DNA of 64,000 bases from Piliocolobus tephrosceles. Taxonomy: Eukaryota; Chordata; Mammalia; Primates; Cercopithecidae. The notes beneath the pieces are model-generated. The model had not been told where the DNA came from. It searched no databases and worked only from the letters and a program-made list of their open reading frames with translations. The stretch lies in contig NC_045449.1 in assembly GCF_002776525.5 (NCBI RefSeq), forward strand, positions 1,069,693 to 1,133,692, given 5' to 3'. Shown piece by piece: positions 29,201-37,584 of this stretch (position 1 is its first letter; each line of letters opens with the position of its first letter). A program made the position numbers and the translations under genes.

Positions 29201-30680
29201 AACCCGGGAGGCGGAGCTTGCAGTGAGCTGAGATCCGGCCACTGCACTCCAGCCCGGGCGACAGAGCGAGACTCCGTCTCAAAATAAAAAAAAAAAGAAT
29301 CCAGGTCCTGCACTCTCTTGCCGTGTGTATTGGAGCGTGTGTCAGTTTCCTCCATGAGTGGAGTCTGACTGACATGCAGGTGTGAGCAAGGCAGGAGCCC
29401 ACCCGCCCAGAACATTAGCCTCAGTCTCACCCAGTGACGCCTTGGTCTCCGTCCTGCTGCTACTTTTTATTTTAGCCAGGACTATTTTTTCCCCCAAGAC
29501 AGAGTCTTGCTCTGTTGCACAGGCTGAAACACAATGGCACGATCTTGGCTCACTGCAACCTCCACCTCCCAGATTCAAGCTAATCTCCCGCCTCAGCCTC
29601 CAGAGTAGCTGGGATTACAGGCGCCCGCCACCGCGCCTGGCTAATTTTTGTATTTGTAGTAGAGATGGGGTTTCACCATGTTGGTCAGGCTGACCTCGAA
29701 CTCCCGACCTGAGGTGATCCGCCTGCCTTGGCCTCCCTAAGTACTGGGATGACAGGCGTGAGCCTCTGCACCCAGCCTAGTCAGGACTCTTCCAATGCCA
29801 AAGGTGACAACTACTGAACTCAAATTGCCAAAGGGAATTTGCTAGCTTTCCGTAAGAAATGTAAGCAGAGATTGTTCCATTCTTAGTCCTGGCTGTATCC
29901 ACACACTCAAAAGATGTTCACAGTGATTGGTTTGACACTCTTGTTCTGCTTTCCGCTGTGTTGGCTTTGTTCCTCAGCAGGGTCGTTCCTTTGGTGGCAA
30001 GATGGTCACCAGGAGCTCTAGGAGTGACTTTAGGCACACTTTTTTTCGAGACAGAGTCTCGCTCTTGCTGCCCAGGCTGGAGTGCAGTGATATGATCTCG
30101 GCTCACAGCCATCTCCACCTCCCAATTCAAGCGATTCTCCTGCCTCAGCCCCCCAGGTAGCTGGGATTACAGATATGCACCATCATGCCTAATTTTTTGT
30201 ATTTTTAGTAGAGACAGGATTTCACCATGTTGGCCAGGCAGGTCTCGAACTCCTGACCTCAAGTGATCCGCCTGCTTCGGTCTCCCAAAGTGCTGGGATT
30301 ACAGGCATGAGCCACTGCACCCGACCAGAGTGGCACACATTTTAATCAGTCCAGTAACTAAGCAGGGAAAGAAGCGTCAATAGTTACCTAGCGAAAGTCT
30401 CAGCACTGATTCAGATTGGCTCAGTTAGGGTTGCATGCCCACCTCTAACCCAGTGCCCACCTGAGCCGGTCACTGAAGCCGCAGTCCTCTTATTGGCAGG
30501 AGTTCAGTTTCTCCAAGACCCCCAAACCAAAGAGGTCCCCAATCCTTAGCCTTATCCCTATTACCATTTCCCACTGGGAACCGGAAACCCAAATCCTCCA
30601 ATCAGGGACCTGAAGAGCCAGGGTTCTGAGCCCCGTTCTGCCTTTTATCTGTTCTTTTCTTTACAGTTCAGAAGAAATAA
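16911..30680 (+). CDS. TRARG1: Trafficking regulator of GLUT4 1 (three coding exons)
   Basis: Coding exons 16911-17297, 27086-27218 and 30667-30680 join in frame to 177 codons, the human length. TRARG1 (TUSC5) is a dispanin/CD225-family protein of GLUT4 storage vesicles and plasma membrane in adipocytes and muscle, where it supports insulin-stimulated glucose uptake. The cytosolic N-terminal 100 residues are acidic, then Ser/Arg-rich (about 76-90, RSPSRASSRRASS), a plausible multi-site phosphorylation region. A hydrophobic, probably re-entrant segment follows at 103-129, with the CFCPVW cysteines that dispanins typically palmitoylate. A basic loop contains GNVDGARRLGRLAR, typical of the CD225 fold. 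The single transmembrane helix is at about 153-173 and the tail is VQKK. All junctions are GT-AG. The neighbour order with BHLHA9 matches human 17p13.3 as I recall it. Function is from family knowledge. Confidence 0.96.
17298..18836 (+). other. Start of TRARG1 intron 1, repeat-free
   Basis: About 1.5 kb of GC-rich unique intron. A G-rich tract lies at 18270-18290, and AGGTCAGGGGCAG at 18216-18228 weakly resembles a nuclear-receptor DR1 site. Neither is strong enough to call. Confidence 0.5.
18837..19136 (-). mobile_element. Alu (AluS) in TRARG1 intron 1
   Basis: Antisense Alu from a T-run to AACCTGGCC. The TSD is roughly TTTCTACcTTTt / TTTCTACtTTCt. Confidence 0.9.
19158..19458 (-). mobile_element. 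Alu (AluS/Y) in intron 1
   Basis: Antisense Alu with a (TTTTG)n tail and an end at ACTCGGCC. It lies 20 bases after the previous one. Confidence 0.9.
19831..20120 (-). mobile_element. Alu (AluY-like) in intron 1
   Basis: Antisense Alu from TTTTGTTTTTGAGACAAG to CACCCGGCC. Confidence 0.9.
20180..20627 (-). mobile_element. L1 relic (old L1M type), split by Alu
   Basis: GCTTTATTGAGATGTAACTC (20180-20206) and CTCACATACCATACGATGC to AAAGAAACCCTGTACCC (20509-20627) match the antisense 3' part of old L1M elements (TTTATTGAGATATAATTCAC consensus). Confidence 0.75.
20207..20508 (+). mobile_element. AluY inserted in the L1 relic
   Basis: Full-length sense Alu with a 20-base A tail. The TSD is GAGATGTAACTC / GAGATATAACTC, each part of the split L1. 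Confidence 0.94.
20628..20732 (+). mobile_element. Half Alu (left arm only)
   Basis: Sense Alu from GGCCAGGCGTGG to GCCTGGCCAGTATGGTG, fused head-to-head to the antisense Alu that follows. Confidence 0.88.
20733..21015 (-). mobile_element. Alu (AluS), fused to a half Alu
   Basis: Antisense Alu with almost no tail (TTTTGAGACAG) following the half Alu directly, ending at CTCCTGGCC. Confidence 0.9.
21325..21570 (-). mobile_element. Alu, 5' end missing, in the LTR
   Basis: Antisense Alu from a T-run to CCACCCACCTCAGCC. Its 5' end is replaced by a jump into the next Alu. Confidence 0.88.
21571..21818 (-). mobile_element. Alu, tail missing
   Basis: Starts inside the right arm (ATGCAATGGTGCAATCTCAG) and ends CTGCACCAGCC. 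Together with the previous piece it looks like a joined product of two Alus. Confidence 0.86.
21828..22128 (-). mobile_element. AluY, monkey-type, in the LTR
   Basis: Antisense monkey-type AluY (GGCCGGATCTCAGC, CGGCTAGTTTTTTG). The TSD is AATGTGATG (21819-21827) / AACGTGATG (22129-22137). Confidence 0.93.
22656..22942 (+). mobile_element. Alu (AluS), shortened
   Basis: Sense Alu with small deletions (GGAAGGCTGGGATCACC) and a CAAACAAACACACACCC tail. The TSD is ACAGGAAATGTA on both sides. Confidence 0.92.
23050..23665 (+). mobile_element. L2 relic
   Basis: Carries L2 3' blocks: CACCTTCGCACATGGCTGC, CTCTGCCTGGGATACGCC, CTCAGCTGAAACGTCCTTCC, CCGGGAAGTCTTGCCCGATT and GCAGAGTGCCTGATACA. It is an old, inactive LINE. 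Confidence 0.82.
23704..24011 (+). mobile_element. AluY, monkey-type
   Basis: Near-consensus, with CAAGCCTGTAATC and GAGATCCGGCC and an expanded central A-run (17 As). The TSD is AAGAATAGAGACTG / AAGAACAGAGACTG. Confidence 0.94.
24053..24350 (+). mobile_element. Alu (AluS)
   Basis: Sense Alu from GGCCGGGTGCAGTGGC to a mixed A/AAAG tail. Confidence 0.9.
24512..24811 (+). mobile_element. AluY, monkey-type, nested in Alu
   Basis: Consensus monkey-type AluY inserted at the middle A-rich linker of the host Alu (ACAAAAAATT). Its A tail runs into the N gap. Confidence 0.94.
24812..24911. other. Assembly gap (100 Ns)
   Basis: A 100-N placeholder at the poly(A) of a young nested Alu. The missing sequence should include the rest of the tail and the second TSD copy. 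Confidence 0.98.
25270..25352 (+). repeat. Imperfect tandem duplication, unit about 40 bases
   Basis: Two adjacent copies share GGAGRGG, ATCTC, GGGTTGGCA and GTTTCTG. Confidence 0.6.
25882..25989 (+). repeat. Tandem duplication, unit about 54 bases, 2 copies
   Basis: 25882-25934 and 25935-25989 both read AAAATAAAATAACCAAG, then GACTT, AGGC, CTGAAA and AGCCA, ending TCAG. Confidence 0.85.
26313..26604 (-). mobile_element. Alu (AluY) in intron 1
   Basis: Antisense Alu from a T-run to GCGCCCGGCC, about 480 bases upstream of TRARG1 exon 2. Confidence 0.92.
27086..27218 (+). CDS. TRARG1: TRARG1 coding exon 2
   Basis: Acceptor CTCTCCACAG|TCT, donor ACAG|GTGACA. Its 133 bases encode residues 130-173 plus the first base of codon 174: the basic CD225 loop (SRSSMQQGNVDGARRLGR) and the transmembrane helix. 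If the donor is not used, the frame continues open into intron 2 as far as 27541. Confidence 0.95.
27465..27660 (-). mobile_element. MIR relic in intron 2
   Basis: Antisense MIR-like text: CACGGCCTCAGAGTCAG, CTGACTAGCTAAGCCTCAG and GACTGTGCTTTGTAAACACT. Confidence 0.55.
27792..28094 (-). mobile_element. AluY, monkey-type, in another Alu's tail
   Basis: Antisense monkey-type AluY (GGCCAGATCTCAGC, CGGCTAGTGTTTTG). It sits in the T-rich tail of the Alu that follows; both flanks are CTAATTTTATT-like. Confidence 0.9.
28100..28524 (-). mobile_element. Alu trimer with a duplicated left monomer
   Basis: Antisense right monomer, a left monomer (to about 28370), then about 20 bases of right-arm linker and a second left monomer ending at GCGCCCGGCC. 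The total of about 425 bases is too long for a normal Alu. CAGGGGAA at 27761-27768 and after 28524 is a likely TSD for the whole composite. Confidence 0.85.
28707..28860 (+). mobile_element. MER5-like hAT relic
   Basis: CTGCTCAAACTGTGCTCCC, AGAACCCCAGGCCCC and GACTTTAATAAGACTCCC resemble MER5A-type non-autonomous hAT elements. Confidence 0.5.
28998..29296 (+). mobile_element. Young AluY, monkey-type, perfect TSD
   Basis: Near-consensus with all monkey-type marks. AATCCAGGTCCT is perfect on both sides (about 28985-28996 and 29298-29309). Confidence 0.95.
29484..29777 (-). mobile_element. Alu (AluS)
   Basis: Antisense Alu with a TTTTTTCCCCC tail. The TSD is AGCCAGGACT / AGTCAGGACT. Confidence 0.9.
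30039..30326 (-). mobile_element. Alu (AluS)
   Basis: Antisense Alu from CTTTTTTTCGAGACAG to CACCCGACC. The TSD is about GGCACACt, at 30033-30040 and after AGT at 30326. It lies 340 bases before exon 3. Confidence 0.9.
30667..30680 (+). CDS. TRARG1: TRARG1 terminal coding exon 3 (14 coding bases)
   Basis: The acceptor follows a strong pyrimidine tract (CTTTTATCTGTTCTTTTCTTTACAG). TT completes Val174, then CAG AAG AAA TAA gives QKK-stop. The entire C-terminus after the membrane helix is these four residues. Confidence 0.95.
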
Positions 30681-33375
30681 ACTTAACCGGGAAGCTGGGC
30701 TAGCAGAAGCCGGCCCTGGCCATCGGGAGAGCTCTGACCCACACCCCCCACACACTGCGGGAGGCCGGGGTGGTGACTGTCAAGCATCCCCTGTCCCCAA
30801 GTTCTAAAAGCACAAACTCAGAGGGAAACTCCCCAGTCACCCATCGTCAGCCCCCATCCCACGGGAAAGCCTGGAGAGAGGAAGGAAAGCACGGCAAACC
30901 CGACGGGTCACGTGGTTTACTCTCCGGGGCGTGTCCTGGGATTTCAACCCCGGCACTCTGGCTTGTTTCTCGTTCCCACAATTTCCTGGGTTCTACCAAG
31001 CAGCAAAACTGCCAGGATGAGGCCAAAAACCCATCCCCACAAACGAGACACGCGCCGGCGGGGAGAGACGCAGCAGAGTTCTTTGTGTCTGCGGACCAGC
31101 AGCAAATACCTGGAGCCTCATCTTCTGTATTTTTCTCAAGCGGGGAGAGAATGGACTGTTTGCATGCTTCGTGCCACCTGCCTGCTGCGATCCCAGCCAG
31201 GGCCCTGAGCGCAGAGGTGGAGCTGTGCTCAGCACAGGTCCGGCACACCCCCCGCCACCCGCCACGGGACCTGTGAGGGTGCAGCTCCCGGGAAGGAGGC
31301 AACCGCCTCAGTTGACATCCTCCGCTGCAAGGTGATGGTGCTGAGAGGCAGGCGTGTCTGTGAAGACAGGTACCAGGACGGTATGACCCGCATGCCTCTT
31401 CCCAAACCTTGTCAGCTTTGGAAGCGTCTCTAGAGGACTCTGGTCCCAGGATGTCTCCCAGGACAAGCCAATCTGCCTCTTCCTCCTACTTCTGCTGTAG
31501 CCCGGGGCACCGACCAGACCTGGCCAAGGTCAGCCAGTGGGGAGGGCAGAGGTCTGAGCTCTCATCCTGCCGTGGCCTCCGAAATGGCCCGGGATGCAAG
31601 CTCGGGGCCCTGTGTGGTATGGCTCAGGTGCTGGTTTCAGGCCTCCAGCCTAGCCCTATGCTCTGTGCTTGGCCCTGGGCCCCCGGCCATCCACAAACAG
31701 CAGGGGCCTTCCCTGGAGGAGGTTTTGGGACCACCCTGGGGGGACTTTCCAAGGGGTCCCAGGCCGTCAGGGGCGTTTGTGCCACCTGCAAGGGCGTGGG
31801 CCAGAGTTTTTATGGGGGTCTGTTTGACGGTCCTGAGACCGAGGGAAGGGCTCAGCTGAAGGACTCCATCTGCAGAGGGTGGGGGGGACCAGGTTTGGGG
31901 ATATACTTGCATGCACAGAGCCTGGGGCCTGGATGCCACGGCCTGTCTTAGGACCTAATAGGACCCCCAAAAGGAGCCAAGCGGGGCCCTCGGCCTCTTC
32001 CCTCCTTCCAGGCCCATGATTTTCCCTAGACTTCTCCCTGGCCCAGGCTCCAGCCACAGGCACCTCTCCTGCCCCCGCCTACCCTCCTGACTGCAGCTCG
32101 CAGGCCTTGGAGAGGGGTGCTCCAGGCTTTCCTGCCCTAGGAGGCCCCACCTCACAACCATCACAACCAGAGTCAATGCCTTCATGGGCAGGGTTCCCAG
32201 CCACAGTCAGGCTGCCCCAAGGCTGTTGAAGTCAGCATCCTCTGTGCCCCATCAGGACCCTCCTGCCTCATCTCCAGGGCCCTTGTTCTTCTCCCTACCC
32301 TCCTCAGAGGCCCGGGGAAGGGAAGAGCAGGTCACTGCAGAGGTTCTGTCTGCAGGGCCGGGCCCCGGGACTATGCACAGCTGCAGCTCTGAGCCTTCCA
32401 GAGCCCGTGTGACTGCTGGAGGGCAGGGGTGCAGGGCTCAGGGGTGCCAGGTTGGTCCTTTGGAGCTGGCGTTCCTACGTCAGTCCCCCACCGGCGGAAT
32501 AAACTCCAGCCTCTCCTGGACATACAAAAGGGACTGGTTGGGTTTGCTTAATGGGATCTTTGAGGCCAAAACCGACGCCCCTGTTTGTTGGGGAAGGATG
32601 TGAGCACCGAGTATTTGTGTCACTCGTGAAGTCACGTGACACGGGGGAGACGTGAGGTGGATGGAACTGGCCCTGCACAGGCTCCGGAAGGATGATGAGT
32701 GGGTGTTTTCCCGGCAGGCCCCCGGGGTCCTCAGCCTCAGCAACCCAGGGAGAGGAGAGAAACGAACCGATGGTTGAGGGATTGTCACGAGAGGAACGTG
32801 ATACCCGAAGGGACCGTAGGTGCCCTCGGAGCGCACACATGCCCTTTCACACCCGCACAAATAGGCTCCGCCATGCACTCCTCCACACACACACACACAC
32901 CCATGCTTGTTCACGCTCAGAACCCAGGACAGCCAAAGGCCCTGCTTAGGGGAAGCCACTGCAGATGCCCCAGGAATGGGCACAGCCAGGGCGCTCTTCC
33001 AGGCAGGCGAGGATGACTTGAGAGTTTCCTTGGACGCCGGGGACAGAGCTCAGAGGCCCCCAAGGTGTGTGGAGGCGGCGGAGGCCCACAGAGCACAGCA
33101 GGAGGAGGGCTCCGGCCCTGGAGGAAAAAGCCATTCTGGACACCAGGGGACCTGGACGGAGGGTCCCCGCAGCCCCTGCCCCACACCACCTGGAGGCCAG
33201 AGGGGTCAGTGGCCCTGCTGACCTGCATGAACACAGTGGCCCGGCTTAAGGCACTAACCCAGCCTCTCCCTGTGTCCCACAAGGAGTAGCAAGACCCACC
33301 CCTCACACTGCCTACACCAGTGACACTGCTGTGTGTCTCAGCATGGAAAGAAATAAACCTGAATGTGCACGCTCG
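30681..33375 (+). other. TRARG1: TRARG1 3' UTR with poly(A) signal
   Basis: About 2.7 kb, free of Alus, ending with AATAAA at 33352-33357 and a GT-rich element (CCTGTGTGTTTGTGCTG) at about 33380-33397. Cleavage is therefore likely near 33370-33378. The contrast with Alu-packed introns supports its being exonic. Open frames inside (for example 31409-31951) are chance frames in GC-rich UTR. Confidence 0.8.
32884..32901 (+). repeat. Short (CA)n in the 3' UTR
   Basis: About 9 CA units. Confidence 0.85.
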
Positions 33376-33524
33376 CCTCCGGCCTGTGTGTTTGTGCTGC
33401 GGGGGTCAAGGGGGTTCCAAACAATAAGGGGGTGAGCAGTCCACTCTGCCTGTGGCCCCAGGGTCAGGCTGAGGCTGGGCACTGGGAACCTGGCACATTT
33501 CGTGGCCAACTCGAGGCGTTCCTC

Positions 33525-33605
33525 TGGGCAAGTCACTTGTGCCCTCCAGGACTCAGTTTGTCCAACTGTAAAATAAGTGGTAATGCCAGTCCCATCTCCC
33601 TTTAG
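33525..33605 (-). mobile_element. MIR fragment
   Basis: GGGCAAGTCACTTGTGCCC, CTCAGTTTGTCCAACTG and TAAAATAAGTGGTAATGCC form the antisense MIR core. Confidence 0.7.
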
Positions 33606-33649
33606 TCCTTTCTGCATAGATCTCAGGCCTGGAGAGAAGAGGGCAGGCA

Positions 33650-33812
33650 AGAGTTCGAGACCAGCCTGCAACATAATGAGACTCTGTCTCTACAAAACAT
33701 TTAAAAATCAGCCAGGCGTGGTGGTGTACACCTGTGGTCCCAGCTATTCAGGAGGCTGAGGTGGGAGGATCACTGGAGCCAGAGAAGTTGGAGCTGCAGT
33801 GAGCCGAGCCAT
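33650..33812 (+). mobile_element. AluJ fragment
   Basis: Sense Alu middle and right arm (AGTTCGAGACCAGCCTGC, CTACAAAACATTTAAAAATC, GGAGGATCACTGGAGCC) without head or tail. Confidence 0.8.
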
Positions 33813-33849
33813 GTCCCTGCTCCTGACTCCCAGACCTCCTGGACAGTCC

Positions 33850-34040
33850 CTAGACCACCAGGTTCGCCACCCTGCTGGCCTCACCACTGAGACACTCACT
33901 ACCACCCCCAACAACCAATGCTCTGCCTGCCTAGCGCGTTTCCTTTAGATCAGAGTCGCATGGTCCAAGAAGGCTGTCCTACATGTCTGCATCCCCGGGG
34001 TGTAGTACGGGGCCTGGCATGTAGCAGGTGCTGAGGCCAA
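33850..34040 (+). mobile_element. L2 relic
   Basis: L2 3' end-like text: CCTACATGTCTGCATCCC, GTAGTACGGGGCCTGGC and ATGTAGCAGGTGCTGAGG. Confidence 0.6.
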
Positions 34041-34144
34041 CTCTGTAGAAGGGAGGAGGGAGGGCCCCAGACACCAGGAGCCTCCGGGTTGCAGGCTTCC
34101 TGTGAGTGAAAGCTCCTTCCATCCAGACTGGAGACCACAGCACC

Positions 34145-34310
34145 GCTTCCTGCATGCCAGGTGCCGGGCTCCCTGCTCTGCTGAAATTACCTCATTTAAT
34201 CCTCACAACACTTCCACGAGGGATCCTCCCCTTTTCCTGGGAAGAAATAAAACTCAGAGAGATCCAGAGAGATCTAGGGGCTTAGCTGAGGTCATAGAGT
34301 CAGGAGCCAG
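34145..34310 (+). mobile_element. MIR relic
   Basis: GCATGCCAGGTGCCGGGC, ACCTCATTTAATCCTCACAA and CTTAGCTGAGGTCATAGAG form the sense MIR pattern. Confidence 0.75.
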
Positions 34311-34438
34311 CCAGGGGCTTAGCTGAGATCATACAGTCAGTAGCCAGTAGAGCAGGACAGTCCCTGAGAAGCATGCTGTGGTGACAGGGGCCTCTCCAGC
34401 TGTGCCAAGGGAGTTGACCGTCTCCACATCCTATAACT

Positions 34439-34516
34439 GCTCCCAGCACTTCGGGAGGCTGAGGTGGGCGGATCACCTGAGACCACGTTTGAGACCAACC
34501 TGACCAATATGTTGAA
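34439..34516 (+). mobile_element. Alu left-arm fragment
   Basis: CTCCCAGCACTTCGGGAGG to CCTGACCAATATG; only about 80 bases of a left monomer. Confidence 0.8.
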
Positions 34517-34581
34517 GCTGACAAGCTTCAAAACAAACATTGATTGAACTGAAAAATATGATATACACGTATACTTACACA

Positions 34582-34860
34582 TTTTTTTTCTTTTTTTGAG
34601 ATGGAGTTTCGCTCTTGTTGCCCAGGCTGGAGTGCAGTGGTGTGATCTCAGCTCACTGCAACCTCTGCCCTCCCAGGTTCAAGCGATTCTCCTGCCTCAG
34701 CCTCCCAAGTAGCTGGGATTATAGGCACCCACCACCACGTTGGCTAAATTTTGTATTTTTGGAGACAGGGTTTCACCATGTTGGCCAGGCTGGTCTCGAA
34801 CTTCTGACCTCAGGCCACCCAAAGTGCTGGGATTACAGGCATGAGCCACTGCGCCCGGCC
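34582..34860 (-). mobile_element. Alu (AluS), internally shortened
   Basis: Antisense Alu from a T-run to GCGCCCGGCC, with deletions at GGAGACAGGG and CAGGCCACCC. Confidence 0.9.
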
Positions 34861-35345
34861 ACCTGGAGATCATTAAGGTGAAATGCCACCAGTGTAATGT
34901 CAGCAACTTAGCCACACTCAGGTGAGCCGGCCCCTTCTACACACTCTCTGTCCACGACAGCCATGCCCTTTTACAGCAGGCACGCGGGCCTGAAGTTTCT
35001 TTGGGATCATTTGTCAGACACCGATTTCAGAAATTTAAAAGCAGGTTGGGAGGAGAACATGTAAGGGGAAAGTGAGGCTCTCACCGTGCAGAGGCTTCTG
35101 TGGCTGCTTCTGGGACCTGGGCGCTCTGGCTCCCTGTCTGTAAACAGGGCTGTGGGAGGCCCGACAGAGAGCAGGACACACAAAAGGCCGCGTCCTGGGG
35201 CTCAGCAGGCAGCTCCTCCCATCCCCCAGGCTGACCGTGATGTTCTGATCTCCTCCAGGCCCAGCCCTACCTCGCCTCCTTCCCGTTCCTTGATGCAAAA
35301 CAGGAGACAGTCCCCTGTGTCCAGGAACCAGTAACACCTGGCCCG
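34861..35345. other. Unique intergenic DNA
   Basis: Repeat-free sequence with no recognisable exon. A MIR-like piece follows at 35360-35440. Confidence 0.45.
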
Positions 35346-35439
35346 GTCCCAAGCCTTTCACGCATTGGCTATGTGACCTCGGGCAGCTCCCAGACTCCCT
35401 CTGGATCTCAGTCTCCCTGTGTAAAGGAGGGAGTCAGCC

Positions 35440-35935
35440 TGGAGCAGGCTTTTCAAGCCTGAGCACACACTGGAATCACCTGAGATGTTTAAAAAAAATC
35501 CTCCTACCGGCCAGGCACAGTGGCTCACACCTGCAATCCCAGCATTTTGGGAGGCCGAGGCACGTGGATCACCTGAGGTCAGGAATTCGCTATTAGTCTG
35601 GCCAACATGGCGAAACGCCGTCTTCTGCTAAAACTACAAAAATCAGCTGAGCCTGGTGGCGGGTGCCTGTAATTCCAGCTACTTGGGAGGCTGAGGCAGG
35701 AGAATCGCTTGAATCCAGGAGGTGGAGGTTGTAGTGAGTTGAGGTCGCACCACTGCACTCCAGCCTGGGTGACAGAGTGAGACTCTGTCTCAAAAAAAAT
35801 AAAAAATAAAAAAAATCCTACTACCTGGGTGCCACTGTTAGTGAATCTGGCTTAATTGGTCTGGGTGTGGCTTGCACACCAGAGTTTTAAAAGCCTTCCA
35901 GGTGATCCCAGTGGACACTCAAGCCTGGGCCCCAC
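35440..35935 (+). mobile_element. MER5-like hAT relic split by Alu
   Basis: GAGCACACACTGGAATCACC (before the Alu) and CTACCTGGGTGCCACTG to CCAGGTGATCCCAGTGG (after it) form one MER5A-type element interrupted at 35509-35815. Confidence 0.65.
35509..35815 (+). mobile_element. Alu (AluS) in the hAT relic
   Basis: Sense Alu. The TSD is AAAAATCCTCCTACC / AAAAATCCTACTACC. Confidence 0.93.
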
Positions 35936-35954
35936 CAGTCTGGACTCTAGAGGC

Positions 35955-36100
35955 TGTTGCTACTCAAAGTGTGGTCCACGGACCATCAACATGGGCATCA
36001 CCTGGAGCTGTCAGAACACTCAGGCCACACCCTGGCCTCAATCAATCAGAATCAGCCCTTTCATAAGACCCTCAGGTGCTTTGTATGCAATTTAAAGTTG
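35955..36100 (+). mobile_element. MER5-like hAT relic
   Basis: CTACTCAAAGTGTGGTCCAC, GGGCATCACCTGGAGCTG, ATCAATCAGAATCAGCCC and CTCAGGTGCTTTGTATGCA match MER5A-type elements well. Confidence 0.75.
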
Positions 36101-36105
36101 GACCA

Positions 36106-36412
36106 GGCCGGGGCGATCACCAGCCTGTAATCCCAGCACTTTGGGAGGCCGAAGTGAGCCGATCACAAGGTCAGCAGTTCAAAAGCAGCCTGGCCAATAT
36201 GGTGAAACCCCGTCTCTACTAAAAATACATAAATTAGCCGGGCATGGTGGCAGGCTCCTGTAGTCCCAGCTACTCGGGAGGCTGAGGCAGGAGAATCGCT
36301 TGAACCTGGGAGGCGGAGGTTGCAGTGAGCCGAGATCATGCCACTGCACTCCAGCCTGGCAACAGAGTGAGGCTCCGTCTCAAAAATATAAATAAATAAA
36401 TAAATAAATAAA
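36106..36412 (+). mobile_element. Alu (AluS) with perfect TSD
   Basis: Sense Alu with a damaged head (GGCCGGGGCGATCACCAGC) and an (AAAT)n tail. AGTTGGACCA repeats at 36096-36105 and about 36413-36422. Confidence 0.93.
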
Positions 36413-36413
36413 T
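36386..36413 (+). repeat. (TAAA)n in an Alu tail
   Basis: About 7 AAAT units ending the Alu. Confidence 0.9.
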
Positions 36414-36422
36414 AGTTGGACC

Positions 36423-37584
36423 AGCTCTGATCAGATGCCTGAGGTAGCTTCTGCTCTCAGTGTTCCTTGTCGGGGGCTGGCTTTCCTGCAGTCCCAGAAA
36501 GGCAGAGCCATGGAGCTGAGAGGCACTTCCAGGCTTGACCTCTGCCAGTGGGTCCCTTATCTCACCTCTAAAAATAACCCTCCCTCCCTCTCTGTTCGTT
36601 TCTTTCTTCATCCTAGAATTTATTGTAACAAACTGAGAACATCCAGGCAGTACTGAGAAACTAAGAGGATAAGAGAAACCCCAGATAAGTCTGGGGGGTC
36701 TCACAGCAGAAGAGGCCTGCACCCCACGTCCAGTGTGGTCACAGCAAGGCTGTGGCCCAGGTGGAAAACATGACCTTTGTGTGGGAGGGAGGAAGTTGGA
36801 GGGGCAGGGTGGGCGTGGCTCAACAGTGCAATTCTGGGGGATGTTGGAACCTTCTAGAACCTTCCCAGGGTTGGAGGAGAGCCAAGTGGGTGTCTCAGAG
36901 CCGCTTGGATGGAAACTTCTACTCACAAGCAACATTAACACCCTGGGTTCTCCCGGGTCTCCACCCCAACTCTAGGCCTGGAGGAAGTGGGAGAAGGCAG
37001 GGACCCCGGGAAGCTGTGAGGCCTCTCGCACCCCTGTCCCGGGGCAGGAATTCCAGCTCTTGGAGTTGGCCCAGGTTCACATGCTGCCTTTGTGCTGACC
37101 GCAAAACGGACCCCCTAGACAGAAAAATAATGGAAACTGCAAACAGCTCTCCTTCCTGGGATGTTTGCAGCCAGGCAGCCAGCCTGGTGTGCTGAGCGTA
37201 GCTGGATTTCAGAGGTCCCGGGCACCGCCCTGGGCAGGCCTGCCCGCTACGCCCTGCTGGGATTCTTTTCCGGAGGTGGCAGTGCAACCGGTCAGCTGGA
37301 AGCGGGGCCCAGCCAGGGCTTCTGCTCCTGCATTATTCATCTGCTGCCTGGTCGTGGGTATGAATAATTCATCAGAGCGAGGAAGCACAGAGGATTGCCA
37401 GCTGAGGTGCAGCCCTGCTCCTCCCCGCCTCGCCCCTCAGGGTTGACTCCTCTCTGCTTAATGTCCTTCTGTAGGGGAGGCTGTACCGAATCTCAAGCTT
37501 CTCCACCCGCCCACAGAGCAGGCCCAGGAAAGGCCTCCCAGAGTCAGGCAGCCTGAGTTCAAATGCTGAATCCTTAAGCATCTT
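36423..37584. other. Unique intergenic DNA with candidate factor sites
   Basis: Repeat-free for about 1.15 kb. CTAAAAATAA at 36568-36577 is a perfect MEF2-type site, beside CTTATCTC (GATA-like). A 9-base inverted repeat ATTATTCAT/ATGAATAAT lies at 37332-37368. No exon was recognised. Confidence 0.45.

Noticed and set aside
31409..31951. 180-codon open frame downstream of TRARG1
   Set aside because: It lies wholly in the TRARG1 3' UTR, has no recognisable domain, and its composition explains the lack of stops.
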